DNA of 64,000 bases from Hofstenia miamia (GCA_900660155.1 CABFPE010000602.1:352189-416188), one strand, 5' to 3'; counted from the stretch's first letter, positions 1 through 13,153 are shown. Notes: generated from the sequence alone by a model not told the origin. Made by a program: numbers and translations.

Positions 1-20
1 TATATATATATATATATATA
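1..20. repeat. (TA)n microsatellite at window edge
   Basis: Ten TA dinucleotides at the left edge. The last ones probably include the TA target of the adjoining MITE. The array may continue outside the window. Confidence 0.9.
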
Positions 21-251
21 TGGTATCCTTAAAGTCTGGACAGAGGAAAATTAATTATTTTTCAATGTAGGGTTTAAAATTATTCATGCTTGTTGCATCC
101 ATGCCTCAAGAAATATTTAAACTTATAGTTCTCAGTGGCTATGGAGGCTTAATTTAAAAATTTAATGCACTTTAACCTGAAAGAAGTTCACTTATGTAGG
201 TAGTGCTGAAATTATGAAATTTAATTCTCTCCAGATTTTATGGACACCCTG
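19..251. mobile_element. Tc1/mariner-type MITE
   Basis: The right end reads ATGGACACCCTG followed by TA. Its reverse complement, CAGGGTGTCCATAAAATCTG, matches the left end TATGGTATCCTTAAAGTCTG with a few mismatches. Both ends abut TA, as expected for the TA target of mariner transposition. No coding capacity is seen in about 233 bp. The left end is blurred by the TA microsatellite, so the exact first base is uncertain. CAGGGTGTCC-type ends are common among mariner-like elements (family knowledge). Confidence 0.7.
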
Positions 252-559
252 TATATAATGTGGCATCAGTGAGAAATCAGCATATGTTTCTACTATTCCA
301 TCTTGTTGAGGGTTTTTATTTGAAGCATAGATTGACCAATGCTACAAAACTAAATAACTCCTCCTACAAATATCCCTATGCTAATAAAAAGTTAAAAGTA
401 AACAGGAGATCATGTTAGGGAAGAGTGGCCACACTTGGGTGACCCAATACAGATAACCTTTTAGAATGGCATATAAGACTAAAGCCTTAATTAGATTAAG
501 AATTAAGAAGTTCTAACTCTTTGGTGCAAGTGTTGAACCTAAGTGCTAATTAAAATAAG

Positions 560-1530
560 TTCAGTGCATTTCTTATCACATGCAATTTAGGTGAGAGCAA
601 TAATAATGAATTTTGTTTTAAAAATACCAAAAGTCATCAACCTAAACAAGATACACTGTAACCATTGCAGTCAATGTAGACATATGAAAACTAATTGCAA
701 AGCCACCATACACCTCTTTGCAAATGATTAGTGCTATTCTACTGATGATAGAGATGTTTACACATCTTAATTTAAACTATTAAGAGTGCCAGTTGAGCTG
801 GAACCATACTAGTAACAACTAACCTAGATAAAAATATGATACCTGTTACTATTAACAGCATAATCATACAGGCCACTATTGACACCAGAGCCTCTGTATC
901 TATCATTGCTGACACCTATGCTAAACAAATTGGCATAAATTTTAATGATATCAAGACTCACAACCATCATTTAATTAATGCCCCTGGTGACTATCTTGAT
1001 GCAAAGGGGCAAATCAAGAACCTACAATTTAAAATTTCAAACAATAAATTCATACATGATGTCCTCATATTTCATACAACCAACCACACTCTTTGCTACA
1101 AATTTATAAACAGTAAAGACTTCTTAGAGAAGTACCATTTGCATTTTTAATGTTATGGACAAAACCTTAACAATAGATCTGAACAAAAATGACACTACTA
1201 CTTACCTCCAAACTATTGATTCACAAAACATAATTCTGCAATAATCTGAACCAATAACAACTGAACCCTTCAGCTGGTGCTTTATCACACTTACTGCAGA
1301 TCAACCACTGTCAACAAACATTGTCATTAACAACCAACACAGCTTCAATGCCAAAAAAAAGTTGTCATTCTTGCATCAATCCTCCAGTGTAGAAGCAACA
1401 CTGTCACCAAAGTTATCCAAAACAAAAGCAATATGCTACTAAAAATCACACCTGAAAATATAACAATATTTGCAACCCCGCTAATAACAGTAGTCACTAA
1501 AAAACAACACCAGTTCTTTCACTGAACACC
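560..1530 (+). mobile_element. Ty3/gypsy-like gag-pol relic (fossil)
   Basis: Fossil of an LTR retrotransposon on the plus strand. Around 655-705 there is a CCHC zinc knuckle with CX2CX4HX4C spacing, as in the nucleocapsid part of Gag. From 836 to 1147 an open stretch of 104 residues looks like a retropepsin: an aspartic-protease-like block near residues 15-25 followed by SIIADTYAKQIGI. Weak coding character continues to about 1500. The order knuckle, then protease, fits the gag-pol junction of Ty3/gypsy elements. No LTRs were found on either side. It is broken, with many breaks, and looks old. Exact ends are not determined. Confidence 0.6.
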
Positions 1531-2824
1531 ATTGATAGTCTATTGTAGCATCTGCTACCAGTTGCATTTCTTACTCTTTCAAGTTCAAGTATAGAGTCAG
1601 GATAACAACTTGTTTTTGATTCATCTCCATTCTTTAACCTGTTATGGTTGCCATGTAGCATCTGCTTCCAGGCTGTAACTCACATTGATTGATTCCTTTT
1701 GAATGTAATTCTGTGTTAATTGCAGGTAGGGATGTACTCTTACTAACTGTGTTGATTCATTACTATTTTTAGTTAACTTTAATTAACTGTATTGTAATCA
1801 AACACTATTTAGAGGTGGACTGAATGCTGCAGTTTACTTTGACTTGATCTTTTCTTGAGGCCTCATGCCAACTCTGATCTCCAAATCTTCCAACAAGTAA
1901 TCACCTTTGTTATTGGTTGATTGTTTCCAAGTCTCAGCTCAACAAATTAAAGTATGTGTTCCCTATCCTACTCAGTGCAACCCTCAAGGCTGGATGTAAC
2001 TGACTTAAACTTGATTTGTAATGTGTAATTTGTACTTGCAACCAGGCAGTGTCACTAGCTGCATAATAAATAATCATTTAGCCATTACTGAAAATAATTG
2101 GCTTTAATTAGTTTAAATAATTAAATATATAATGACTTGCAGCTTCCTAACTTACATTTAATCAATACTACATGCTTAGTCTCATTATCAGTCTATTTAT
2201 AGGTCACCTACATAGTCTAAGTAGTATAAAATATAATAACCTAAGATTGGTTATCCTACCATTTCTTCCATAGTTTTCTTATTGCATACATGTTAATGAA
2301 AGTATCAGTAGTCAGCTAAACAGGGAAAACTCCTAATCATATTCCTAACATATATGAAGTTTTGTGGTTTGGATCAAAGATCCTCAAATCACTCTCAATG
2401 TGTGCCCTCACCACTACTAATGCATCAACTGTTTAGCTTGACATCATTTAGTAATAATCAAACTGAATTAAATCTAAAGATAAGATTTCCAAAGAATTTA
2501 CTTCAACAGTTTCTCCCATTGATTTCATGCTATTTATAGTTTCTAATACAAAAGTACCTGTCAAATTTGAATTTCAAATCATCTGCCAAGATGGCTGAAA
2601 ATAATGGAAGCATTATCAAACCCTTTCATTTTGCCAAATTGTTTCAACAATTACTATTTGGCAAATGTTGTTTCTTAGTTGCTTTATACAAAATTACTGC
2701 TGGTAAACATAAATTGATTTTAGTTTACAATTAATACTATTTTATATCATAATTGAAATTGATATTAATCTTCTCTGACTAATCTCTTTTGTTGTTTGCT
2801 TTAATTGTTGGATTATGAAACAAT
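1531..2824. other. Non-coding AT-rich stretch
   Basis: No convincing gene, RNA or repeat structure is seen. A 61-codon open frame at 2354-2539 shows no recognisable domain. Confidence 0.5.
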
Positions 2825-3482
2825 TTGATTGGTAGCTGGTTGTCTCCTTCTGGTGAAAATAAACTTCAAACACCATGGAGAACAATAAATGAAATGAAAT
2901 TTATTGTGCTCTTGGCCATAACTATGCATGGCATTCACTTTTTTAAGATACTGAATAAAAGAATAACAGTTACTGCAGAAATTTATATAAGTTTTTTTAA
3001 GGATCTAGAATCTTTTCTACTTGGAAACATGAGCTACCCATTACAATTTCATAATCTTTTCCTGCAGCATGATAAAACTACTCCCCACACTGCAGCCCTT
3101 ACAAAAGAGTTTTTATCACCAAAAGGAGTTAAGCTTTTGAAACAACACATACCAATTTTTGTGACAAATGTGTCTTCCCACAATTAGAAAGTTTGAGAAG
3201 AAGGCATAATTTCTCAAATATGGATGAATTCCACAATTTTCTTGATAAAATTATGCCATATTTCATAAAGGCAATGATATGGGAACACATGAAAATGCTA
3301 ACATTAGATCTGACACAAATTATAGAGTTGCAAGTTGAATATATATAAAAAATATTGCTTTTTCACAATTATATGTTTTCTGTTATATTTTATAAATAAA
3401 AGGTTTTTTTTATCAAAAATTTTGAAACTAAAATGCATATGTTATGAAATAATTAATGACAGTGGTTTTTTCTTAGACAGCC
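2825..3482 (+). mobile_element. Broken mariner/Tc1-like transposase and right end
   Basis: The frame 2825-3187 contains FLQHDKTTPHTAALTKEFL, the second catalytic Asp block of Tc1/mariner DDE transposases (usually QQDNAPPHT). A second frame, about 3193-3348, reads RRHNFSNMDEFHNFLDKIM and then IWEHMKMLTLDLTQIIE, like the helical C-terminus of mariner-like transposases. The segment between, where the third catalytic acid normally sits, is degraded (HIPIFVTNVSSHN in place of a YSPDLNP block), and the frame changes near 3188. The right end is probably TTAGACAGCC followed by TA at 3473-3484. I did not find a matching left end, so the copy is 5'-truncated. It is dead. Confidence 0.7.
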
Positions 3483-4928
3483 TATATATATATGAACTTT
3501 CATTAATTTGATGAATGACATAAGAAAAATCCTTATTATAAATATGTACATGCACATGACATTTATGGTGGGTATATGTGGGTCCCTTTAAAGATCCCTA
3601 TGGTAATTTTAAAGGGTGAGTTGGATTGAGGATCAAAATTTTGCCACATGGACAAACCTGATTTTTTAACATCAATTTAAATCAAACTTGTTGTTTTAAA
3701 TGCCATTATGTGCAATTTTCATCCTGCAACATCATATTATATTTTCTTATGGCTTTATAGACAATTTCAGAGAGCATAAAATAAAGAAATAGGTAATTAA
3801 AAGTCATAAATTTGTACACAAAATTGCTAATTAACATTTTCACCAATTATTTATAAATATATTTATATTATTATAAGGTTGTAATATAGAGAAATTTAAG
3901 AAAAAACATTTCTTACAACAGTTGGAAAGATCTTTAAGAATATAATCAATCCAAAGCAAAAATTATGTGTTCAGTTCAGGTCATTACTTGAATTTTCAAA
4001 CATGATCAAATGATGAAATAATCCACACTAAACATAAGAACTCCAAATGCAATGTTTTTCATTTGTGTGCACAGTGTTGATTTCAGAAGCACACTGTTCA
4101 ACAGTGGAAAGCAGATTCAAAATACATATATAATTGCAATGGAATGTAACTAAATGGCTCCCAATTTGGATTTTTGGGCCTTGTCAAAGCCTTTATTATA
4201 AAGTATTTGCAACACACTCTTAAGAGCATGATTAAATGGCTCCTATTTCACGTTTTTAGGCTCTGCTAAAGCCTTCTTCATAATGTGGCTTAAAATTTGC
4301 ATCTGAGAGTTTGAATTAATCCAAAATTTAGAAAAGAGCAAAAATAAGAGCTTATACATGTAAAATGGTACTTGGGATGAATAAAAATAAATGAAAAGCA
4401 GTGAGTATTATAATTTAATGATAATTAAATTAATTAAAAAATTGTGGTTACAATAAAATAATAATTGAATAATGAAAGTTGCTAAGCATAAAATGAGAAA
4501 ATTTTGAAGTGTTTTTGTATAAATCATATCAGAAATTTTTGAAAAATGGGGGATATTCATGAAATTTTGAAATATTTTAAAATATATAAATTCTATATAA
4601 TCGGTAGCGAAATTAGCAAAAAAATGGTTTCCAGTTTTTAAAATTGCCTTGATTTTAAAATATTTCAGATTTTGTTTTAATCCCATTACATTTGTGAATT
4701 TTGTTACGTCAGTTCTAACCTCTTACAAATACCGAAAACTATAACAGTGTTGTGTTATGTATTTTATTGTTTATATCATTCAGGATTTACGAGTTAGCAT
4801 ATTTTTTGATTTAAATAATTCCAAGTTTTTATATTGTAATATTGGATTTTTTTTACAAATATTGCAAGTTCGCGTTTTATTGATTTATTTTTATTTTCCG
4901 AAATCTTCGATTGCTAACACATTCGAGT
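3483..4928. other. Non-coding stretch with a diverged tandem duplication
   Basis: AT-rich and without a supported gene. At about 4151-4310 two diverged copies of an ~82-bp unit lie in tandem; both begin TAAATGGCTCC and contain a GCY-TGYYAAAGCCTT block. An open frame at 4408-4686 on the minus strand is low complexity and rich in Ile, Phe and Asn; I do not accept it as a gene. Confidence 0.45.
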
Positions 4929-7080
4929 TGACAATGACAATGACAATGAATTATATTTATATATCAGAAATACATCTAACATATCTCGTTTACACAAACA
5001 AAAGGATTATAGGCTACCAATCACTACTAAAAGGCGCGCAAGAATCTGTCTGGAAATGTCCTTAGGAATTTCTTTGATGAGTGTACATCGGAAGCGGGTA
5101 ACCTTTCCCTCAGACGGGCAATGGTGTAATCCTCTCTTTGGGGAATCATGTCAACAAGTGATTGCCTGCTATCGGATGATATCTTACCATAGAGTTTTCT
5201 ATCGGCATTATCTACCATTTCAGATACGGTTCGAGAAATGCGAGGAATAATTCCGGCCGTGACAAATTTCTTTATCTAAGAGGCTGAGGTTAGATGAGCC
5301 TCCCCAAACGGTAATACCATAATTCAATTGAGAAAGAAACAAAGACTTGTAGAGATTTCTGGCATCGTCCACAGAGATGGACACTGAACGAAGTTTCTTG
5401 ATCAGATAAAATGTACGAACTAATCTCTTGGTCAGGGATTTAACATGGTCATTGAATGATAGCCCCTTGTCAATAGTAATTCCAAGCAGAATAAGTCTGT
5501 CCACGCGTTTGATGTCATTTAGAGATGAGGGAAATTGGTATCCTGCTCGAAGCGGAATAATAAGTTCTTGAGACTTACTTTCGTTCAATAGAAAATTGTT
5601 CTCACTGCACCATTCGGATATTGCATCCAACCCAGCTTCCGCCGAATCTTTGCAGTTTCTACCAGGGAAACATCCGGATATATCGTCAGCAAACTTAACT
5701 AACATCCCAAGGCTGGTGTCAATTTGAAGATCATCATACACAATGTTAAAAAGTATAGGCCCGAGAATTGTTCCCTGGGGTACCCCGAGTGTTACTTCAG
5801 CCAGCTCAGATGTTTCACCATTGACGGTAACATATTGGTCTCGGTCAGAAAGGAAGGAATTGATCAGATGGACTATATTTGGCGGAATAGATGGGAAGTG
5901 CCACAGTTTCCGTATAATCAGCTTATGCGGAACTCTGTCAAAGGCTTTGCTTAGGTCCAGGGCGAGTATTCTGACATAATCAAATCCTTTCTTCTCTGAT
6001 TGCTTGCAGAAATCAAGTATGCGGTGAAGAGCATGATCTGTTGACGATAGCTTGCGAAACCCAAATTGGTTTTTCTTCAGGTTTCTGTTATAGGTGTCTG
6101 AAATGAAAATGTCGTAGATGAGTCTTTCGAAGTGTCTCGCAAGAATAGGAGTGACGGAAATCGGCCTCAGGTCATCCAGTTTCTCAATACGCTGCTTCTT
6201 AGCCAACGGAGACACTTTCGCTGTCTTAAAGGAAGTTGGAAACGTCCCAAGTTTAATGCATTGATTATATATGTGTAGTAACGGGATGGCAATGTTATGG
6301 GCATTTTGTCTGTATACCCAGTAAGGAAAGTCTGGGTCGCCACAGGAAGTTCTTTTCAGTTTGGCCAACGAGTTGTAAACTTGGTGTAAGGTGAGCAGAG
6401 GCGGTTGCGAGTCCAGAGGTAATCCGATTTGCGGTCGTTCATAGTTATCGTCCGTGGTAATGCTAACGAAGTGCTTGTTGATGGCTTCAGATGAGAACGG
6501 TATCTTTGCCGAACCAGCTTTTCTACCAGAGAGAAAATTCATGTATTTCCACCAACTTCTTGACGAGTTGTGCTTGTTTCTCGAAACAATGTTGCGCATA
6601 ATTTTCCGCTGAATTTCCTTGGATATCTTGTCGGCAGCCCTGTGCTGGTTTCTTCTTCTGTAATTCTGTTTCCTTCTGATGAGGGATTTTACCACAGGTG
6701 TGATGTAGAAAGGATCTCTGTTGGATATTTTCACTTTCTTTAAGGGAAAGTGAGCATTATAGAGGGATTCCATTTTAAAACGCAGATGATGAAGAGCCCC
6801 TAAGTGATCCTCGAGTAGGCCAATGTTGAAAAAATCAATTATGTCAAAAGCAAGGTTGAAAGAACGGATGTTTGTGATGCTGTGGTCTCGATATAAGCGG
6901 AATGTCTTTCTTGTCCTTGCGGGTTCCTTCGGTTCAGCAAGTAGCCCTAAGTGATCAGTATCAAGAGTAGGGGCCAATGTAGAAACATTGCAGTATTTGT
7001 CCGAGCAATTAGTAAGAACGAAATCTAACTGGGAGTGGTTGTATGTAGCACCACATTGCTTAGTTATTCTCGTTATTTTT
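4929..7080 (-). mobile_element. LINE A: 5'-truncated CR1/Jockey-like non-LTR retrotransposon
   Basis: The main frame 5220-6977, open upstream to about 7078, encodes the end of an apurinic-type endonuclease (NHSQLDFVLTN, then TDHLG, the SDH-like block). A linker follows, with SRSWWKYMNFLSG. A full reverse transcriptase comes next: LRPISVTPILARHFERL, FGFRKLSSTDHAL, LALDLSKAFDRVPH, GVPQGTILGPILFN and the catalytic FADD. The C-terminus continues in another frame (5027-5218, ending FPDRFLRAF), so there is one frameshift, apparently a single base near 5260. The 3' end is a short tandem tail, TGACAATGACAATGACAA on the plus strand at 4929-4949, typical of CR1/Jockey-type 3' microsatellite tails. The 5' part of ORF2 and ORF1 are missing. 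Few breaks suggest a fairly young copy. Confidence 0.9.
5027..5218 (-). pseudogene. C-terminal end of LINE A ORF2 in a shifted frame
   Basis: Sixty-three codons ending RTFPDRFLRAF and a stop. They continue the ORF2 protein of LINE A after its frameshift. Joined in sense to the preceding residues SLLDKEI, they match the layout of LINE D, whose ORF2 ends KRAFPNRLLFNA. LINEs A and D are therefore related families. Confidence 0.75.
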
Positions 7081-8320
7081 TTGTGTAAATGGATGTTTAT
7101 CAGATTGAATTAAGAGTTTTGTTGTTCATCAAAGGGTTCCCATTGAACGAAATTTTATTTTTACTTATCCATAAAAAGATTGAGAACCACAGGCGTACAT
7201 AATAGTGACAAAAAAATACAAATGATCTGTTAGCTATTCATTTACGCACTTTTTTCAAACATCGGTTCTGCTAAACTCGTTTTATATTGTACTGTGTGAA
7301 ATAACGAACAGAAAAAAAGTTGCAGATTGGGAACATTACCACTATGAATATCAATGTATGAGATTTTTGCGATTCTACATCTTAAACCGTGTAATTCTAT
7401 TGTTAATGACGTATTGTAGAAAACCATTCGCCCTGCAACAACGTATTGGATAATATATATATAACACTAGTCTATATTGTGCAATGCACTGCAGTGCAAG
7501 TCTATTTTACGTGGAATCTATATTAACAAACAAGAATACGGTAAACGTTACTTTTGTCAAATACTAAAGATTGTAAGAAATCTTTGGCAATTTAAATTAT
7601 TTTAAAAAACAACAAACAATTAAATGAATTTTTTAAAAATACGGTTTAATTCTTGTTATTTTACTTTGCCCAACAAAATGGCAACTATCGCAAATTTGAT
7701 CATGTTCAAATAGTGAATTTTTCAGAATCCGCCTGTTTACAATGTTCATATGCTGAAGTTGTCATGAAATATTATGACAGATCATACTATAATAGCCCAA
7801 GTTTCAAGGGATGATGAACCATGTAGTAATGTCGTTATTCATGAAGCTAGTAAGCTTTAATATTACGTTTTTTAAAAAAGAATATTTAGTCAAATACCTT
7901 TTTTATTTCCCAGTAACTATATTGATTAATTAGGTTTCTTGGAATGTGACTAGAGCATTAGCTAAATTTGCATATTTTTCCCGAAATAGAGTTTTTATTT
8001 TAAATTAGTTTTTTGGTATGTGGACTTCATTTTTACAGTATTCATTAGATTTAGGAAAATTTTTATACAACAAACAAGATATATTTATCTCAAATTTCAT
8101 CGTAGTATGTTGAAATTTCTTTAAGGGTGCAAATTTATATATCTTTAAAAAACCTTAGGGCTTTTGTTTTGATCCTGAGAGTACCAAAAAATATTCACTG
8201 TATTTTATAGCAGAAGTGCTGTCCGTCTCAAACGTACAGTGTTTTTCGATATAACAGCGTGTTAATATTAATTAATCTACATATAATTGTAATATTTCTG
8301 TATTAAGTTGGATTTGTGAT
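7081..8320. other. Non-coding AT-rich stretch
   Basis: No gene or clear repeat is seen. A 61-codon minus-strand frame at 7242-7427 has no recognisable domain. Confidence 0.45.
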
Positions 8321-8328
8321 AATGAAAC

Positions 8329-8632
8329 CAGGCTTTTCGAGAGGGAGATTCGAGTTCGAGAAAATTGGCTGCCAGATTCGCGATCTAGAAACAATTACTC
8401 GTAAATTTCTGAATAACTAGTTTAGATTTTAAATATCAGCGACAGTAAACGCAGGAAATTGTAAATTATAAACAATGAAGGAAATATAGAATTTAATTTA
8501 CTAAAAACTCCGAAAAATAGGACTTAAAACTATTATTGTCCATACAGAGTAGATCGACAATGCGTAAAGATTAGCTATAATTTCAAGATATTTAAAATTG
8601 GGAATGGAAAATTCAAGATCTCGAAAAGCCTA
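8329..8632. mobile_element. hAT-type MITE with 8-bp target duplication
   Basis: The left end CAGGCTTTTCGAGA (8329-8342) is repeated inverted at the right end as TCTCGAAAAGCCTA (8619-8632), differing only in the first base. The flanks AATGAAAC (8321-8328) and ACTGAAAC (8633-8640) match at 7 of 8 bases. An 8-bp duplication and C/TAGGC-type ends fit the hAT superfamily. The 304-bp interior has no coding capacity, so it is non-autonomous. Confidence 0.75.
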
Positions 8633-8640
8633 ACTGAAAC

Positions 8641-10919
8641 CGATTTTCTTTATTTTGACCTAATAGCAGGTTAAATGACAATATGTTGAAAAATTTCACC
8701 AGAAACAAAAACCGAGAAAGTGCTTGTAATGATATAGTTACAGATTGACAGATCCGTAGAAAGAAGTCGCTTAGTGGGTTAAGCCCTTCAATAGTTAGAC
8801 ACACGAATTGTCAGTATGATAGTATTTCCTTATCAATACATTTTGTGATTACTTGTTCTAAGGGGATGCAACTATGGAAAAGTCAATTTTCTTTTAAAAT
8901 AACATTCTTTCTAAAAGTTAACCACATTTTCAAATATTCAATTCTATACGAATGTTATCTTTGAAACAACAAAAAAATGACACCCCTTCATATCTATCTG
9001 TCATATTATTTAATTTATTCGAAATTGACTTCAATAGCTGTTAGTGTTATATAGCGACGCTCGCATTGAGGCATTGATTTGAATATTCTGTGAAAGGATT
9101 TAATTTCATTTATGATAAAAATTTGAAATCGTTAACAAATAATTAGCTAAGTGAGGTCAATTGAAAAATAAAAATGTCACTCCAATTTCTGTATGTGGAA
9201 TGCAATGCTGTTAATTAGGACGTTATTTAGATCTATTTACAACACTTTTTAGCTCATTATATAGCAACATGCGTAAAAATTATAGGCTGATAGTGCTTAA
9301 ATAGTCCATTATATTGGTGAATGATTAAGGTGAATTTATATTATTATTCTAAGCAGCCTTATTGTTACTTTTCTCATTACATATAATTCTTTTATTAGTA
9401 GCGTTATTTTTTAGTATGTATAAATGACTTTATTTTTGGATCATAGTATATAAATAACAAGAGGAAACTTCAAAACATTTATATATACATACCATGTTTC
9501 AAAATACAATGTGGATGTAATTGAGTTTTACTGTTAATAATGCATTATAGATTTAAAATGCTTTTATTTCTTGAATATTAAATGTTATTGAAATTAATGA
9601 TATCTTGAGAATAAAATTTGCATACAGTAATTTAAGGACTATTGTCTAAATGATGCATAAGATTATTTCGACAAATCGTCTAGATTTCTTATCGTTCCCT
9701 TTAAGAATTTTTGTTTTTAATGAAAATAGCAATAACACGTTTATTATTCAATTAATTGAATCGAGTTGTTTGCTTTTGCGAGGGGATTCGTTTTATAAAT
9801 TGTGCTAACACAGCATTAATAATAAACGGAGGTTTCTGTAGATATTTAGTTTTATAGTTTTATTATTAGATATGCACAACTCAAAATGGGTGATATCTAG
9901 GGCAACAAATGGTATATAGTCATTTTTTATTTTTTAGGTAGCTTTGCTTAAAACATGCTATAAACGCATTAAGACATTCAATGTCATTGTTTTGTTGTGC
10001 TACAATAACTTACATTTTGTTTCACAGCAATTGTTGGTTGCAGTTATACAATATTTGCAGATAAGCCTAGACATTGATCATACTTCATTTTAAAAATCTC
10101 TAGAATCCAAGATTGTTTTCATTTGAAAAAAAACCGTTTATAAAATAATGTTAATTATGTCTTCTAAGATTATCTCAAATTGCAATCCAACATCTGTTGT
10201 GGTAGAATTCTGTTTCACGTTATAATAAACTTTTGTCCAAATGTAGACGTTCCCACAATAAATCAAATTTCTATGGTAACCTTACATGTTGTAATATCCT
10301 CAAACTTAGGACATTATCTTTTTTGTGTTTTCCAATCCAAAGAAACTGCTAAATACGAAACACTGACTAGACTTTCTCAATTAATATATATAAATATCAA
10401 ATCGGAAAGTGATCTAAGATATAGTTTGCATTTATTATTTTCTTCTACCCAATTATTAAAAAATGATTTGTTATAGATATTGCAGTGAATTGTTCTTGTA
10501 TTTCACTGTTGTAAAATATTCCATTTAAGATATTTCTTATGTTAAAAAATGGTGAATTCTCAACTTACCCGCTTTTGCAAATAGTATTTAAAAATTTCAT
10601 TAAGCGATTTGCCAGTTCTTATTAATGTATCTGTCACCGAAACCTATTATATATTTTTTGGCTTTATATTTAAATTGAATTAATTCCTATGAAAGTAATT
10701 CCTTTATTCTGAAAATATGTATTGTCATAGCCAAAGGCATCCTTGCTCTTATCATAAATAATACCATTTCGTTATTTACAAAAGTTATGTTGTGAACTAA
10801 AAGATTTTATTATTTAATCGAAAATATATAATACCCACCAGCAACAATGACCTTTTGACAATATTCAAAATTCACTTTTTTATTCCAATTTCCAATACCA
10901 ATATTCAGGCAAAGTAATC

Positions 10920-10920
<1 letters not shown>
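8641..10920. other. Non-coding AT-rich stretch upstream of the phosphatase gene
   Basis: Two kilobases of AT-rich DNA without a supported gene. An open frame at 10180-10476 shows no known domain and no splice signals that would make it an exon. Confidence 0.4.

Positions 10921-10959
<39 letters not shown>
10921..10959. repeat. (TA)n microsatellite
   Basis: About nineteen uninterrupted TA units. Confidence 0.95.
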
Positions 10960-10962
<3 letters not shown>

Positions 10963-11241
10963 GTTTGCGAAATAATTTTTATTGCAAAATCATCTGCTAT
11001 TAATCACATTGAAACATGAACTCAATTTAACCAAAGAAGCAAATTAACTGTTGAAATTATTTTTTAATTTCAGCAACCTCGCCCCGCTTACCTTCCTCTC
11101 TTGACCAGAAAATTCTAGATTCATGCCTGTATTATGGCAAGATGCGAATCCAACATAAAAATTTGGATTCGATTTCGAATATTTGCAGAGACCTAGTTTT
11201 GGCACTTTTCTGTCGTAAAATTTGACGTCCATTTAATCAAA

Positions 11242-11263
11242 ATGGATGAAATTATTACTGAAT
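11242..11263 (+). CDS. Possible first coding exon of the CTDSP-like phosphatase
   Basis: The sequence ATGGATGAAATTATTACTGA reads MDEIIT. SCP phosphatases start MDxxxIITQ or MDSSAVITQ, so this resembles the conserved start. It would end after one base of the next codon (11263), or six bases later at 11269. Either choice gives the phase needed by the acceptor at 11894-11895. Both possible donors (GTGCTT, GTTGTG) are weak. A few residues are little evidence, so this is a candidate only. Confidence 0.3.
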
Positions 11264-11895
11264 GTGCTTGTTGTGTTGCACTCTAAATCAAGCTACAAAT
11301 ATTAAGCAATCAAAGAACACCTAACAAGTAAATTTGTTAAATTACATGAATGACACTCAATAGTATTCTGTTAAGGCAGTCAGTCCAATCAAGCTGCAGT
11401 CTAATATTATATTTCGTTACTGTGCGATTCGTGTTGTTTGTATTAATGATGTGACAATTCGATGTCAATTTTCATATCCGCTTTATTAAATAGAAAAGAC
11501 ACCAGCTTATTTAACAAGTTTTTAGTATTTACCTTAACGTCGTTGTTGTGCATCATTAAAACAAAAGTGATGAATTGATTTTGTTTTTTTCCTGTCGCGA
11601 ATTGACTAACAAATTCGTATTATTTAACTAATAGCTTGTTTATTTTAACTGTCATGTAATACAAACTCGTTTATATAATTAGTTACGTTCCTTATTCGCT
11701 AAATATCTTTGAGTTGCAATTTGTAATGAACGTGATACCATATGTAGTATTTGAACGCACTGTGAATTTAGCGCCAGAATTGGTCTTTGAATGTTAGTGT
11801 TTTTGGCTTGTTTCAATCTATTAATGTTAAATGCATCTCATCTATCCAGATGACAATATCACTGCAGGAACTTGTTGAATTTCTGCTATGTTTAG

Positions 11896-12008
11896 GTTAT
11901 CCATCCACAAAATCCAATAAGCCTAAGCGTGGATTCTTTGCATCCTTGTTCTGTTGTATTGGATCAAACAACCAAACCGCATCACAAACTGTTCCTGAAC
12001 AATCACCT
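11896..12008 (+). CDS. CTDSP-like phosphatase, exon with FFASLFCC segment
   Basis: The acceptor is TGCTATGTTTAG before 11896 and the donor is CCT|GTAAGT at 12008/12009. The exon reads YPSTKSNKPKRGFFASLFCC, then IGSNNQTASQTVPEQSP. In human CTDSP1 and CTDSPL the matching N-terminal segment is a basic stretch followed by SLFCC or SFFCC, where the paired cysteines are known membrane-anchoring palmitoylation sites. The exon ends in phase 0. The same frame is open upstream to an ATG at 11787, so a longer 5' version without the 11896 splice is possible, but its residues are unlike the family. Confidence 0.7.
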
Positions 12009-13153
12009 GTAAGTTGATTTATTATCATGAATGAAGTTTGTGGACTATGTCAAAATTATAAAATTCCAGTGATTTAATTTTTGAAATTGTACAAAGTCAC
12101 TTCGGATTGTTACAATTTCTAAGATAATAGAGGCTCTAACATTGTGATAACGCGAATGCGTCCAATTTCAGTGGCATTGTTTTGTTTGTTGAGTGTGTTA
12201 AAATTTCATTGCGATTTATTTTTCTGTGTGAGAAGAAGAAATAATTGATTGTAAGTTAGCACTCACTCGCGAATTCATTTATATAGACATTTCAGTCTAA
12301 TCGATGGAGTTGCTTTCCTCTCTGCAGTTCTATAAATCAATTCCTTTGCATTCTTGTTATTTATTTCATTGGTTATAATAATATTTGCCATTTACGCTCA
12401 TAAGTTATTAGCGCAAGTGTTTGCCAATTTTTACGCCTCATTAGCACGTTGTACATTGAGTTAACCTACATTATACTTTTAAATTGCGTGAATAGGATAG
12501 AATTATTAAAAACCGTAGTTTACGTTGCAGTAAAATTTTATTAATGTCATATAATAAAGTCTAATTTTATTCCGATCAATAACATTCATATTTATCTGTC
12601 CGAACTAAGGAAATCGCGTGTTTTGATTGCAAGACTTGTTTTCGTAAAACTAATTTATCTGTTAGCTTAGTAGTATGTAGTAGCTATACAAATAAATTTT
12701 GCTGTGAAATGTTGACCTAGTCGTGTACTTAAAGAAAACAACGCAGATTTTTTCTTTCGAATGGTTTCTTGTGTTCAGCCATCTTTAATTGTTTTTAATT
12801 TAATAAGTGGGAATTTTAATTTTTTCATTAAATCATATGAAATGTCGGTCTTTTAAAACAAGAAAATGTGTCTGGAAATGTACTATATGTTTCTGTAATC
12901 CAATTTGTTCAATTTAAGTTTTGGTTGCTACCCGATGTTAAAGAACTAGGGTAAGATTTGAGCGTTCATCCATCTTTATATAATAGTATTTTTTTTCCTT
13001 GGAATTCATTGGAATATTTAAATAATAAGTGAATCTGTCCGCTTTCAAGTTGTTTTAATTAAATTTAGAATTTTTGCGATTCTCATTAGCGTATGTTTCT
13101 TCGTTGTCCTCTATATAATTACCTTGATATTATTAAGGATTTATATGTTTTAG
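12009..13153 (+). other. Intron of the CTDSP-like gene
   Basis: A GT-AG intron (GTAAGT at the 5' side, TATGTTTTAG at the 3' side) of about 1.1 kb. No mobile element was recognised in it. Confidence 0.7.

Noticed and set aside
4408-4686. 92-codon minus frame
   Set aside because: Low-complexity, Ile/Phe/Asn-rich translation of AT-rich DNA, with no domain or splice context.
11787-11895. Upstream ATGs (11787, 11850) as start of the phosphatase
   Set aside because: The residues are unlike SCP N-termini, and a good acceptor at 11894-11895 fits an exon start better. Not excluded.
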